Numbered from the stretch's first letter, positions 8,027 to 17,445 are shown. The stretch is DNA of 64,000 nucleotides from Massilia sp. W12 (GCF_037300705.1 NZ_CP147776.1:2108001-2172000), one strand, 5' to 3'. Program-made: numbers and translations. Notes: generated from the letters alone by a model not told the origin.

Positions 8027-8148
8027 TGCACATCAGTTTTTCATCTTTTTAGACTGAGGATGTTTGCGTTTTTCAAGAAGCTTTATTTTGCAAAGTGCAT
8101 ATACCATGCCTGCATCTTGTTAATGCGCTGTGAAAACAGCTTGAAGCT

Positions 8149-8484
8149 ATGCAAACATCCTCCACCACGCTGCAGAATCTGCGATATGTATTCATTGGCG
8201 CTGCCCTCAGCTTGCTCGGCGGCGGCTTATTGTTGTTATTTGCCTGGCCCTGGCATCCGTCTCACTGGTGGGGCTGGGGCGTGCTTTGTTTTATGTCCGT
8301 CCCCTTATTGACACTGTTTGCTTCATTCTGGCATGTGGTGGCGCAAGCCTTTGCGCGCTCGAAAGCAACAATGTATTTATCGGCCGGTGAAATTTTTTGG
8401 CGTCGCACCAAGTTTGCCATACTGCTGCTGTCGTATCTGACTTTGATTGGCCTGGTATCGCACTGGCTGGGCGGGTTTCTGTAA
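8149..8484 (+). CDS. Small two- or three-helix membrane protein
   Basis: This is a 111-residue protein with hydrophobic helices at about 14-34, 42-62 and 88-108, the second being Trp-rich (HPSHWWGWGVLCFM). The ribosome binding site is poor (TTGAAG). It is likely an inner-membrane protein of unknown function. I keep it because composition and codon use are normal and no better frame covers the stretch. A 9 bp hairpin begins right at its stop. Confidence 0.6.
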   Translation: MQTSSTTLQNLRYVFIGAALSLLGGGLLLLFAWPWHPSHWWGWGVLCFMSVPLLTLFASFWHVVAQAFARSKATMYLSAGEIFWRRTKFAILLLSYLTLIGLVSHWLGGFL

Positions 8485-8509
8485 AGCTGGCGCTTGTGCG
8501 GCGCCAGCT
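8485..8509. terminator. Hairpin between convergent genes
   Basis: AGCTGGCGC (8485-8493) pairs with GCGCCAGCT (8501-8509) with a 7-base loop. It sits between the ends of the small membrane-protein gene and the DUF1501 gene. There is no T run on either side, so a termination role is only suggested by position. Confidence 0.45.
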
Positions 8510-8548
8510 AAGCGTAACGCTTGACGCTTTCTGCGGGATGCCGCCAGC

Positions 8549-9970
8549 TTACGCTTGCATAAAGCCCAGATTCGCCCCGCTAAAGCGCGACAGATTCGGA
8601 AACACCGTGGCAATCTGGCTGCCGGATAAGCCAAACCAGGCGGCCAGGGTCGCCGCATATTGTTCCACCGCCAGGGTGGGCAGCAAAGCGCCGGAACCCA
8701 CATCCAAATCATGCCCGATGCCTGTCACCGGGAAGCTGCCATAAATATCTTTGCCGCGCACTGCGCCGCCAAACACAAAGTGATGGTTGCCCCAGCCATG
8801 GTCGCTGCCATCGCCATTGCTGGTAAAGGTGCGGCCAAATTCGCTGGCGGTGAAAGAGGTGACTTGATTGCGCAAATCGCTGCCCATCAAATTCCCCATC
8901 AAACCATCAAAATACGCCACTGCATGCGCCAGTTTGGCCATCAGGTCGGCATGTTGGGCGCGCTGCGCATCGTGGGTGTCAAAGCCGGGCAGGGAAACAT
9001 AAAACACCTGGCGCCGCGCGCCCAGGCTGTTGCGTCCGGCAATAATGCGCGCCACCGCCTGTAATTGCTGCGCCAGGGGATTGCTGGCCCACACCCCGGT
9101 GACAGGATTTTGATACAGGGTTGGATCAGGCACGCCGGCGGCGCCGGCCGGGGCCATCGCCGCCGCCAGCGTGCTTTGTGCATTGATTGAGCGGTTGACG
9201 ATATTTGCGTGATCCTTTTCAAACACATCGTTGCGGTTGCCGCTGATGATGGCGCGCAAGGTATTGTTCGCACCACGGGCGCCAAACAGATTGCCGTTCA
9301 AGTTGCGGATCGCCAGCGTGCCGCTGGGCGCGATTTGATAGGGGATGATGCTTTGCCCGGATAAAAATACCGCGCTGCCGGCCACAGAGACGCAGGTGAA
9401 GGTGGGATCGGTATTGTTGGCGGCCAGCAAATCGCCGATGCGCCCGCCCCAGCCGGTGCGCGCGCCTTCCGGCGCATACGCCTGCCACATGCTTTGCTGA
9501 TCATTATGTGAAAACAGTTTGGACGGCACATACAGGCCGGCGCGGTATTGGGTGCGCGTGATCGGCGCCAACAGGGTGCCGACATTCGCCACAATCGCCA
9601 TGCGGCCATTGTCAAACATATTTTGCATCACCCCCAGTTGCGGATGCAGGGCAAAACTCCTGCCTTGGCTGTTGACGGGATGAATCGGCAGCACGCCGCC
9701 GCTCGACTCGGCGCGCGGCAGCGCAATCGACAGGCTGCCATTATTGGTGGTGCGCAGCTTGCTGTACTGTTCCCAGGAATCGGGATCGGTCGCCAGCACT
9801 GTGTTAAACGGATCATTGCCGCCGGCCAGGAAGATGCAAACCAGGGCTTTGTAATCATTCACGGCATTGGCGGCGGCGGCTTGACCAAGCGCGGCCAGAT
9901 TCAGGGCAAACGGGGTGGCGACAGTGGCGCTGGCTGCGCGCAGGAATGCACGACGGGAAAATTGGCTCAT
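8549..9970 (-). CDS. DUF1501 family Tat-exported protein
   Basis: This 473-residue protein begins MSQFSRRAFLRAASATVATP, a twin-arginine signal. It then shows the DUF1501 (sulfatase/alkaline-phosphatase-like fold) hallmarks: LVCIFLAGGNDPFNTVL, SLPGFDTHDAQRAQHADLMAKL, SEFGRTFTSNGDGSDHGWGNHHFVFGG (given here only as landmarks near residues 45, 330 and 375). ATG 9970 is chosen because GGAG lies six bases before it; an ATG at 9982 overlaps that site. The gene lies 37 bases after the DUF1800 gene in the same direction. DUF1800 and DUF1501 are nearly always paired, and their joint function in the envelope is undefined. Confidence 0.9.
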   Translation of the reverse strand: MSQFSRRAFLRAASATVATPFALNLAALGQAAAANAVNDYKALVCIFLAGGNDPFNTVLATDPDSWEQYSKLRTTNNGSLSIALPRAESSGGVLPIHPVNSQGRSFALHPQLGVMQNMFDNGRMAIVANVGTLLAPITRTQYRAGLYVPSKLFSHNDQQSMWQAYAPEGARTGWGGRIGDLLAANNTDPTFTCVSVAGSAVFLSGQSIIPYQIAPSGTLAIRNLNGNLFGARGANNTLRAIISGNRNDVFEKDHANIVNRSINAQSTLAAAMAPAGAAGVPDPTLYQNPVTGVWASNPLAQQLQAVARIIAGRNSLGARRQVFYVSLPGFDTHDAQRAQHADLMAKLAHAVAYFDGLMGNLMGSDLRNQVTSFTASEFGRTFTSNGDGSDHGWGNHHFVFGGAVRGKDIYGSFPVTGIGHDLDVGSGALLPTLAVEQYAATLAAWFGLSGSQIATVFPNLSRFSGANLGFMQA

Positions 9971-10007
9971 CACAGACTCCATATGGTGGACAGTGCGGTG
10001 GAAATGC

Positions 10008-11762
10008 TTACTTCTGCACGATGTATTCCGGTGACGCCATGGCCAGGAAAACGCCCAGCCGCACCCGGCTGATCTTGGCTAAAGCGATCGCGCTGTCATT
10101 GCTGCCATTCGGCGCTGGAATCGCCACTGAGTTGATCGCGCTGCTGATTTGCTCGCGCAAGCCGCCGGGCATTTGCCCATTTAATAACAAGAGGTCGATT
10201 CTGTCCAATAATTGCGTGGTGTTTTCAGATAAAGCCAGTTCCGCGCTGTAATCCGGCAACACATCGCGCACACTGCCGCTGCCCATGCCGTTTTCCACCA
10301 CATCCATCATATAGTTCAGATAACCGGCAACCGTGACTTCATTGGTGGTTTGCATTTCCGGCGCGACTAAGCCGGCGTTCGCGATTTCGGTGTTCGGCGG
10401 CACATAGCCGGGCCGGTAGAAATTGAAGACTGAAGGCGAGCGCAGCGGATTTTGCCCAATTCCCACCACTTGATCATCTATATTGCCGATGATGAAGCGG
10501 CCTGAAGTCGAATACACATTGAAAGCGCGCATCCAGTGCGTCACACGGATAATCGGTTCGCGCAATTTGCGCGGTTGATTGGCCGGATCCAAACCTTGCG
10601 CTTCCGGGTCATTGAAAATCGCGCGCAATGTCGCTTTCATATCGCCGCGCACCCCGGCGCCATTATCGTTGAAGCTGCGCGCCACCCGCTGCACATAGGC
10701 CGGCGAGGGATTGCTGGTGACTAAGCGTTGAATCAACTGACGGCCAATGAAGGGGCCGACATTGGGGTGATTGAACAGGGTGTCAATCGCGATTTTGAGG
10801 TCTGCTTCGCCGCTGCTGGCGCCGCTGATGGTTTGGCCGAGGAATTTCTTTTCAGAAGTGGAATGCCAGTTGGGGTAATTTTGCATCGGCTTCCAATCGC
10901 GATCCGGGTCAGCCGTGTAACCCATGAAGCGGTTATCGCTTTTATCCGGGCCGGCCCAGCTCCAACCGGTCAGCGCTTTGGACAAGCCGACGATATCAGC
11001 ATGGCTGTACGTTTCCACCGGCGCGCCGTTGACCAGCTTCATGCTGCCATCCTCATTTAATTCATACAGACCGATGGAAAACAGCTGCATGATTTCGCGC
11101 GCAAAATTTTCATCCGGTGCGCTGACTTCATTTTCCTTGCGATTGCCCAGCATTGACAGATATACGCCCATCATCGGGTGTGTCGCCACGCCTTCCAACA
11201 GATTGCGGAAATTGCCGAAAGCGTGCTGTCCCAGCATATCGTAGTAAGCAGCCACGCCGCGCGGGTAGGAAGTCAGCACGCTGTTTTGAAACGACACCAC
11301 AAAAATCTCGGACAGGGCGAAAGTGACGCGTTGACGCAGGGGATCAGGCGCTGTTGCGGCCTGCTTCCAGAAAGATTGAAAGAAATCGACTTGTTGCAAT
11401 TTGCCGCCGGGCGGCAGGCTGGCGGCGACTTGATCCAGATAGGTGCGGTGCAAGGTTTGCGGCTTGTTGAATTGCGCTTCCAGCCAGGCGCCGGTTCCGC
11501 TTTGCGCCACGCTTTCAATTTCGCTCATGGTCGGGCCGAAGCTGGCTTGCGCCAGAAAGCGCGATGCGGTTTTCTTGGCGGCGGGATCAGCCGCTAATCT
11601 CGGGGTCTGGCTGGAGCGTCGGGCTTTGGCTGCGGAGGAGTTGGATGTGCTGCCGCTGAAGATAGGCGTCTTGCTGTTTTGTTCCTGGACGGTGTCGCCG
11701 CCGCAGGCGCTCAATAGTGTGGCGGCGAACGCTGCCAACAGATGAGAATGAAAATTACGCAT
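10008..11762 (-). CDS. DUF1800 family lipoprotein
   Basis: This 584-residue protein has a lipoprotein signal (lipobox LLSAC, Cys near residue 20) followed by a Ser/Lys-rich linker. The DUF1800 domain runs from about residue 60 (ASRFLAQASFGPTMSEIE) to the end. Other landmarks of the family are DENFAREIMQLFSIGLYELN, VGLSKALTGW, LFNHPNVGPFIGRQLIQRLV and PRKLREPIIR. It is the first gene of a two-gene operon with the DUF1501 protein. The pair is widespread in proteobacteria, planctomycetes and others, without a settled role. Confidence 0.92.
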   Translation of the reverse strand: MRNFHSHLLAAFAATLLSACGGDTVQEQNSKTPIFSGSTSNSSAAKARRSSQTPRLAADPAAKKTASRFLAQASFGPTMSEIESVAQSGTGAWLEAQFNKPQTLHRTYLDQVAASLPPGGKLQQVDFFQSFWKQAATAPDPLRQRVTFALSEIFVVSFQNSVLTSYPRGVAAYYDMLGQHAFGNFRNLLEGVATHPMMGVYLSMLGNRKENEVSAPDENFAREIMQLFSIGLYELNEDGSMKLVNGAPVETYSHADIVGLSKALTGWSWAGPDKSDNRFMGYTADPDRDWKPMQNYPNWHSTSEKKFLGQTISGASSGEADLKIAIDTLFNHPNVGPFIGRQLIQRLVTSNPSPAYVQRVARSFNDNGAGVRGDMKATLRAIFNDPEAQGLDPANQPRKLREPIIRVTHWMRAFNVYSTSGRFIIGNIDDQVVGIGQNPLRSPSVFNFYRPGYVPPNTEIANAGLVAPEMQTTNEVTVAGYLNYMMDVVENGMGSGSVRDVLPDYSAELALSENTTQLLDRIDLLLLNGQMPGGLREQISSAINSVAIPAPNGSNDSAIALAKISRVRLGVFLAMASPEYIVQK

Positions 11763-12173
11763 TTTTTCCCTCGATCAGGTGATGTCTGTCATTGCGGGAG
11801 CCGGTATGTCGCGCCGGCGGAGGATCTGCTTTACCACGGTGGCAGCTTGGAGGAATAGGGTGTTGCTGCTCACCTTTCCATGCAGCAACATGCGTGCCAG
11901 CTGTACCGCATCTCAGCCGGACTTTAAGGAAGTGAAACATTAGACAAGGTTTTGCGCAAAACGGCGAAAATTACCGCAAGGAAACGAAAATTTCCCTGTG
12001 GAAAATTTTAAACATGTCGCGGTAATCGGCACATGCTTGTCAGATGGTTATTGTTTATCGTGAGCAGAGAGCGACAATTCATGTCAGCCCGGGCTGGCAG
12101 ATGACAAATTTGGGCTTGTGGAAAAGTGTGCACTGACAAAATCCGGTCAGTATGCAGGAGGGGCAGTACAAAT
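11763..12173. other. Intergenic region upstream of the DUF1800 operon
   Basis: I see no gene in about 410 bases. It must contain the promoter of the DUF1800-DUF1501 operon (minus strand). A 12-base palindrome CAGCCCGGGCTG (12085-12096) lies inside an imperfect hairpin (TGTCAGCCCGGGCTGGCA, 12083-12100). It resembles the nearby terminator stem at 12179-12197 and may be a duplicated terminator element or a binding site. Confidence 0.5.
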
Positions 12174-12201
12174 AAAAACGCCAGCCCGGGGCTGGCGTTT
12201 T
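12174..12201 (-). terminator. Rho-independent terminator of the Cache-domain gene
   Basis: A stem of CGCCAGCC with GGCTGGCG (12179-12197) is followed on the minus strand by a run of five T. It lies 18-45 bases past the stop of the minus-strand gene at 12219. Confidence 0.85.
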
Positions 12202-12218
12202 CAGTCGCATCAGAAAGC

Positions 12219-12695
12219 TTATTTCGGGGTCGGAATGCCTGTGCCGATGCACATCGAATTGCCTGCGCCATCCGTCATTTTTTCGACATAGCTGGATTTC
12301 AGATCAATGCCGGTGTTGTCCGGTTTCGGCCATTTGTAGTCAAACCAGCCGGCGCCTTTGGTTTCGCAAATCTTGTTCAGTTCTTTGATGATGAAGCGGC
12401 CGTCGGCATCTTTCAACTCACCCATCGTTTTGCCGCGGATTTTAGGATTTCTGTGGATGGGTTGGGTTGCGCCAGCGTCTAACAGTTGACCGAACATATA
12501 AGCGTCATCAGAGTTAAACGGGCTGGACTGATTGTTGAATTCCTCAATCGCCTTGTCTTTGCCGTTCTTTTTGTAAAAATCGTGTGCTTTTTTCACACGT
12601 TCCACAACCTGATCTTTAGTCAAGCCTGCATGGGCGCTGACACTCAAACCACCAGCTAACACACACAGAGCGATTTGACGGAACAATTTGCTCAT
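12219..12695 (-). CDS. Secreted single-Cache-domain protein
   Basis: This 158-residue protein has a Sec signal peptide (MSKLFRQIALCVLAGGLSVSAHA, cleavage near residue 23) and then a lone sCache_2-like domain. The features are an N-terminal helix with TKDQVVERVKKAHDFYKKNG, a central DAYMFGQLLDAG, HRNPKIRGKTMGELKD, and the C-terminal WFDYKWPKP. Such free-standing periplasmic Cache proteins probably bind small organic ligands, whereas most Cache domains belong to chemoreceptors. It has its own terminator and no obvious operon partner. Confidence 0.85.
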   Translation of the reverse strand: MSKLFRQIALCVLAGGLSVSAHAGLTKDQVVERVKKAHDFYKKNGKDKAIEEFNNQSSPFNSDDAYMFGQLLDAGATQPIHRNPKIRGKTMGELKDADGRFIIKELNKICETKGAGWFDYKWPKPDNTGIDLKSSYVEKMTDGAGNSMCIGTGIPTPK

Positions 12696-12888
12696 TTGAT
12701 GCCTCCTTTGGTTGAACGACGGGACAAATATACATTTATTTCAATTGATGTGCAAACCTCAGCACATGCTTTTCATAGAGCAGTAAGGCGGTATTGCTGA
12801 CACTCCTGAATCAATGTTGCCACAAGGCATCACAGATGTGACAACGCGACATGACGGTGTCTGGTTGACAGCCTGGTTGATATTGCAT

Positions 12889-12923
12889 CAGGAAAAAATG
12901 GAGCAACCCTCCGCTTTTTCCTG
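12889..12923 (-). terminator. Probable terminator of the decarboxylase gene
   Basis: CAGGAAAAA (12889-12897) pairs with TTTTTCCTG (12915-12923), with an inner GGAG/CTCC stem. On the minus strand the inner stem is followed by ATTTTTT. It lies 20-55 bases after the decarboxylase stop. Confidence 0.55.
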
Positions 12924-12944
12924 GATGCGGCTGTGCTCCAGCGT

Positions 12945-15197
12945 TTATTGCTTGACGCAATCCACGTAATAATCTTTGCGTCCCGCCACTTCACGCTTGA
13001 CCAGGCCATGCACATCGGTCTCAAAGCCGGGGAATTTTTCGTTGAAGTCACGCACAAAACGCAAATAATCGACGATCGTCTTGTTAAAGCGCTCGCCCGG
13101 AATCAAGAGCGGAATGCCGGGCGGGTAGGGCGTCAACAGAATCGACGTGATGCGGCCTTCCAGATCATCAATCGCAACCCGCTCGATATCGCGGTGCGCC
13201 ATGCTGGCGAAGGCATCCGACGGTTTCATGGCCGGGGTCATATCCGACAAATACATTTCCGTGGTCAGACGCGCCACATCGTATTGCTTGTAAAAATCAT
13301 GGATCTGCTGGCACAAATCGCGCAGGCCGACTTGCTCATACACCGGATTGCGTGAAGAGAATTCAGGCAAAATGCGCCACATCGGCTGATTTTTGTCGTA
13401 GTCGTCTTTGAATTGCTGCAAGGCGCTCACCAGCGTGTTCCAGCGGCCCTTGGTGATGCCGATGGTAAACATGATGAAGAAGGAGTACAGGCCGCATTTT
13501 TCCACGATCACGCCATGTTCAGCCAGGTACTTGGTGACGATGGAGGCCGGAATCCCGCTGCCGGCGAAGCGCCCATCCAGCGACAGGCCGGGATTGATAA
13601 TCGTGGCCTTGATCGGGTCGAGCATATTAAAGCCCGGCGCCAGCTTGCCAAAGCCATGCCAGTTATCGTCGCCATCCAACAGCCAGTCTTCGCGCGCGCC
13701 CACCCCGTCTTCGCTGATGTTTTCCGGCCCCCACACCTGGAACCACCAATCACGTCCCCATTCCTGGTCAATCTTGCGCATGGCGCGGCGGAAGTCCATC
13801 GCTTCCAGAATCGACTCTTCCACCAGGGCTGCGCCGCCGGGCGCTTCCATCATCGCCGCCGCCACGTCGCAGGAGGCAATAATCGCGTATTGCGGACTGG
13901 TTGAAGTGTGCATCAGATAGGCTTCATTGAAAGCGACCTGATCCAGCTGGCGTTGTTCAGACTCGCGCACCAGAATCTGCGAGGCCTGCGACAAGCCGGC
14001 CAAGAGCTTGTGCGTGGACTGGGTCGAGAAAATCATCGATTCTTTCGGGCGCGGGCGGTCTTTGCCTATCGCATGCATATCTTTATAGAAGTCATGGAAG
14101 GCGGCGTGCGGCAGCCAGGCTTCATCAAAATGCAGGGTGTCGATCTGGCCATCCAGCATTTCGCGCAGCGTTTCCACGTTGTACAGCACGCCGTCGTAAG
14201 TCGATTGGGTGATGGTCAGAATGCGCGGCTTTTTATGCGCCGCTTCACGCGCGAAAGGATTGGCTTCGATTTTCTTCTGGATGCTCTCCATGGTGAATTC
14301 TTCGAGCGGAATCGGGCCGATAATGCCCAGATGGTTGCGCGTGGGCTGCAAAAACACCGGAATCGCGGCGCACATGATGATGGAGTGCAAAATCGATTTG
14401 TGGCAATTGCGGTCCACCACCACGATATCGCCCGGCGCCACGGTGGAGTGCCACACCATCTTATTGCTGGTGCTGGTGCCGTTGGTGACAAAATAACAAT
14501 GGTCGGCATTGAAAATGCGCGCCGCATTGCGCTCCGAAGCCGCCACCGGGCCGGTATGGTCGAGCAACTGACCGAGTTCTTCCACCGCATTGCAAACGTC
14601 GGCGCGCAACATGTTTTCGCCAAAGAACTGGTGGAACATCTGGCCGATCGGCGATTTCAAAAACGCCACGCCGCCGGAGTGGCCTGGACAGTGCCAGGAG
14701 TAAGAGCCGTCATTGGCGTATTCCACCAGGGCGCGGAAAAAGGGCGGGCTTAAACCGTCAAGATAGGATTTGGCTTCGCGGATGATGTGGCGCGCCACGA
14801 ATTCCGGCGTGTCTTCAAACATATGAATGAAGCCGTGCAACTCGCGCAGGATGTCATTCGGGATATGGCGTGAAGTGCGGGTCTCGCCATACAGATAAAT
14901 CGGGATGTCCGCGTTCTTGTGGCGGATTTCCAGCACAAAGGCGCGCAGCGCTTTCAAGGCGGAATCGGTTTCTTCCACGCTGCCGGCGCCGAATTCCTCA
15001 TCGTCAATTGACATGATGAAGGCCGATGCGCGCGATTGCTGCTGGGCGAATTGCGCCATATCGCCATAGCTGGTCACACCCAGCACGCTCATGCCTTCTT
15101 TTTCAATCGCATCAGCCAAGGCGCGAATGCCTAAACCCGAAGTGTTTTCGGAGCGGAAATCTTCGTCAATGATGACGATAGGAAAGCGGAATTTCAT
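12945..15197 (-). CDS. PLP-dependent arginine/lysine/ornithine decarboxylase
   Basis: This 750-residue fold-type I decarboxylase has the layout of the inducible acid-stress and biosynthetic enzymes. The N-terminal receiver-like wing domain (residues 1-130) begins MKFRFPIVIIDEDFRS. The PLP domain shows HCPGHSGG (169-176), FDEAW with PLP-binding D358, and the Schiff-base lysine K397 in STQSTHKLLAGLSQ. Length fits arginine (AdiA ~755) and ornithine/lysine enzymes (~710-730) alike, so I leave the substrate open. ATG 15197 has GGAG seven bases before it; the upstream in-frame extension is unconserved. No cognate antiporter (AdiC/CadB/PotE type) is next to it, which argues for a polyamine-biosynthetic or general role over a classic acid-resistance pair. 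Confidence 0.92.
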   Translation of the reverse strand: MKFRFPIVIIDEDFRSENTSGLGIRALADAIEKEGMSVLGVTSYGDMAQFAQQQSRASAFIMSIDDEEFGAGSVEETDSALKALRAFVLEIRHKNADIPIYLYGETRTSRHIPNDILRELHGFIHMFEDTPEFVARHIIREAKSYLDGLSPPFFRALVEYANDGSYSWHCPGHSGGVAFLKSPIGQMFHQFFGENMLRADVCNAVEELGQLLDHTGPVAASERNAARIFNADHCYFVTNGTSTSNKMVWHSTVAPGDIVVVDRNCHKSILHSIIMCAAIPVFLQPTRNHLGIIGPIPLEEFTMESIQKKIEANPFAREAAHKKPRILTITQSTYDGVLYNVETLREMLDGQIDTLHFDEAWLPHAAFHDFYKDMHAIGKDRPRPKESMIFSTQSTHKLLAGLSQASQILVRESEQRQLDQVAFNEAYLMHTSTSPQYAIIASCDVAAAMMEAPGGAALVEESILEAMDFRRAMRKIDQEWGRDWWFQVWGPENISEDGVGAREDWLLDGDDNWHGFGKLAPGFNMLDPIKATIINPGLSLDGRFAGSGIPASIVTKYLAEHGVIVEKCGLYSFFIMFTIGITKGRWNTLVSALQQFKDDYDKNQPMWRILPEFSSRNPVYEQVGLRDLCQQIHDFYKQYDVARLTTEMYLSDMTPAMKPSDAFASMAHRDIERVAIDDLEGRITSILLTPYPPGIPLLIPGERFNKTIVDYLRFVRDFNEKFPGFETDVHGLVKREVAGRKDYYVDCVKQ

Positions 15198-15367
15198 GCA
15201 ATTCTCCAAAACAGATGGGCGCCAATGACATGCTTCTTCAGGTATGGCAGGCGCGCCGGAAAAAACGAAAGCGGGATTCTCGCAGAAATGCGGCGGCAAC
15301 GGGAAACAATTTTCAGCAAGTTTGCAGCCGCTGCCGGGCCTGTCCGGTCAAGCCCGGCGCAAAAAAC

Positions 15368-16198
15368 TTATTCGCTCAAGCTGCTAAGCGCTTTCCAATT
15401 CTTTTCATCGGTGCGCCATTCTTTATCCGGGAAATTTTCATGGTCTTCGACCACCATGATAAATTTGGGATCCACCGCAAAGCGGGTGCGGATGGCGTTT
15501 GCATCGGATGGGTCTTGCATGGGCTGGATCAAATCTTTAATCAGGACCCGCAAAATCACCAGCTTATCACCGGACTCTCCGATGTCTTTTTTATAAGAGG
15601 CATAATTGCTGACCGCTTGCCCGGGTTTGGAAAAATAAATATGGGAGCAGGTTTGGATTTCTTCGATCCGGTAGTAGGCGTCAGTATGCTGGCGCGCCAA
15701 GCGCGTCAACACATGTTGCGGCGAGTTGAGCAGCAGCGTCGCGGTTGTGGCCAGATCGGAGTTGCGGAAGTAGGGCACTAATTTACCATCAGATTCGACC
15801 GCTTTATAGTCATCGCCGAGCTTCTTTTTGCACAAGACATCCAGGGTTTGACTCTCCATGTCATCCAGTTTTTCACGGTCATTTTCGCGAAATGCCGGCA
15901 CATAATACAAATTGATGCCGTTCTCATCCCACTGCGCCACCTGGGCCAAGAATGTCTTGATCTCTTTGAGTTTGGTCTTGCTCAAGGTCTTGTTGGCGGC
16001 GCAGGCATACATCAGATTGCGCTTGAGGCGATTTTCCAAGCCGCCCGCATATTTCGCATTACGATTGGTGATGAAGGCCCCGTTCGGGTTGGCCTCATAG
16101 GTTTTGGTGCGCTCATAGGCGCTGGACATGCCGTTTTCTTTGATGCGCAGCGCGCTGCCCTTGGTGGTCAGGTGATAGCAATAATCTTCTTCAGCCAT
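15368..16198 (-). CDS. Unknown protein with possible ADP-ribosyltransferase-like motifs
   Basis: This 276-residue soluble protein has no signal peptide. It begins MAEEDYCYHLTTKGSALRIK, then ENGM: a His-x-Thr/Ser strand followed by a helix ending Gly, the way many ADP-ribosyltransferase and RNA 2'-phosphotransferase domains begin. Later comes CSHIYFSKPGQAVSNY (Y188, Y199), reminiscent of the second ART motif, and then KFIMVVE (E251) in the position where the catalytic Glu would fall. An H9-Y-E reading is therefore possible, but I infer it only from pattern. Middle residues 60-150 are charged and unfamiliar. The next gene upstream encodes a DUF4337 protein, separated by about 100 bases. No antitoxin-like small gene is adjacent. 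Confidence 0.75.
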   Translation of the reverse strand: MAEEDYCYHLTTKGSALRIKENGMSSAYERTKTYEANPNGAFITNRNAKYAGGLENRLKRNLMYACAANKTLSKTKLKEIKTFLAQVAQWDENGINLYYVPAFRENDREKLDDMESQTLDVLCKKKLGDDYKAVESDGKLVPYFRNSDLATTATLLLNSPQHVLTRLARQHTDAYYRIEEIQTCSHIYFSKPGQAVSNYASYKKDIGESGDKLVILRVLIKDLIQPMQDPSDANAIRTRFAVDPKFIMVVEDHENFPDKEWRTDEKNWKALSSLSE

Positions 16199-16301
16199 GA
16201 TTGCTCCTTGTGAAGTAAGGCGGGGATATGGCCGGCGGGATGAGAATGCGCCGGATTACTTGATCGCGCCTGATTCTAGCAGGCGCGCGGCGCTATGTGG
16301 A

Positions 16302-16916
16302 TTAATGTCCGCCTTTGCCAAGGAAGGCGAGGGGATCGAAATGGAACCAGGACAGGCCGCCCAGCACAATCCCGACCGCCGCCACCGCATACGTGGCGTA
16401 CAGCATGGGCCGTTTGCGTGTCAGCAAGGTGATTGCCGCCAGCGAAATCGCCACCTGCACCGCAGTCGTGGCTTGCGCCCACTGGTGATGCGAGTGCATG
16501 GAGGCGTCGGATTTCTTTTCAAAATCGGCTGACTTGGCTTCCATGCCTTCCGCTTCTTTCTTGATGCCTTCTTTTTCCTTCTTGTAGCGGGCAATCTCTT
16601 TTTCGTAGCGCGCCTTTACTTCAGGCCGGTCTTGCGGGGCCAATTCCAGCGCCAGCTCAGACAGATTTTGCTTGGAAGATTTGGACTGATAATAATTCCA
16701 CTGATTGGAGGCTGCGGTTTTAGCGATTGCCGCATCATTTTTGAACATCGCCGCATCGTTTTGCGTCTTCCCGCCCATATAGCCGAAAATCGCGCCGACT
16801 GTGGCCAGAATCGCAGTGGTGACCGCGATGCTGTTGGAAAAATCATCGCCGCCATGGCCTGCGTGCTCGACCGCGTGATCATGCGGGCCATGTACGTGAA
16901 AACCGTGTCCAGACAT
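16302..16916 (-). CDS. DUF4337 family membrane protein
   Basis: This 204-residue protein has a His-rich start (MSGHGFHVHGPHDHAVEHAG) and a first helix at about 28-47 (NSIAVTTAILATVGAIFGYM). A charged coiled coil follows (95-145, rich in Lys/Glu), with two C-terminal helices at about 150-170 and 175-195. This order is typical of DUF4337, whose role is unknown. ATG 16916 follows AAGGAG at good spacing; an upstream in-frame start overlaps the folA end. It lies directly downstream of folA on the same strand. Confidence 0.85.
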   Translation of the reverse strand: MSGHGFHVHGPHDHAVEHAGHGGDDFSNSIAVTTAILATVGAIFGYMGGKTQNDAAMFKNDAAIAKTAASNQWNYYQSKSSKQNLSELALELAPQDRPEVKARYEKEIARYKKEKEGIKKEAEGMEAKSADFEKKSDASMHSHHQWAQATTAVQVAISLAAITLLTRKRPMLYATYAVAAVGIVLGGLSWFHFDPLAFLGKGGH

Positions 16917-16948
16917 CTTGTGTGCTCCTTGTAATAAATGTGTGGGCT

Positions 16949-17437
16949 TTAACGCCGTTGGTAGCAAAGAAAGTGATAGGCGCAGCCGTTTTGTTCAGAC
17001 CAGCCGTCTTGCTGCGCAGTGAGCTGCCAAACATCGTCGGGCAGCGCGGGGAAATGCGCATCGCAGTCAAAGCGCCGCTCAATCCGGGTCAGCAAAATGC
17101 GTTCAGCGTGCGGCATCGCGGCGGCGTAAATCTGGCTGCCGCCGATGATAAACAATTCCGTTTCACCGGCTGCTTGCGCGGCCGCAATCGCCTGCTCCAG
17201 CGAGGTATGCGCCGACACGCCCGCCGCCTGCCAGCCGGAATCGCGGCTGAGCACCAGATTGCGCCGCTGCGGCAGCGGACGGCCAATCGACTCAAAAGTC
17301 TTGCGCCCCATCAGCACCGCATGGCCGCTGGTGGTCTGCTTGAAAAAAGCCATATCCTCGGCCAGTTTCCAGGGCAAGCGGTTGTCAATGCCGATGCCGT
17401 TGGCGGCATCCGCCGCCACAATCATGGAAATCCGCAT
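16949..17437 (-). CDS. folA: Dihydrofolate reductase
   Basis: Reduces dihydrofolate to tetrahydrofolate with NADPH, regenerating the cofactor that thymidylate synthase consumes. This 162-residue product shows the family motifs ISMIVAADAANGIGIDNRLP, LPWKLAEDMAFFK (acidic active-site residue), VLMGRKTFESIGRPLP and ELFIIGGSQIYAAAM. Two tandem ATG codons (17440 and 17437) follow GAGGG; I choose the second for spacing. The gene begins 8 bases after thyA, a common thyA-folA operon. Confidence 0.96.
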   Translation of the reverse strand: MRISMIVAADAANGIGIDNRLPWKLAEDMAFFKQTTSGHAVLMGRKTFESIGRPLPQRRNLVLSRDSGWQAAGVSAHTSLEQAIAAAQAAGETELFIIGGSQIYAAAMPHAERILLTRIERRFDCDAHFPALPDDVWQLTAQQDGWSEQNGCAYHFLCYQRR

Positions 17438-17445
17438 CATCACCC

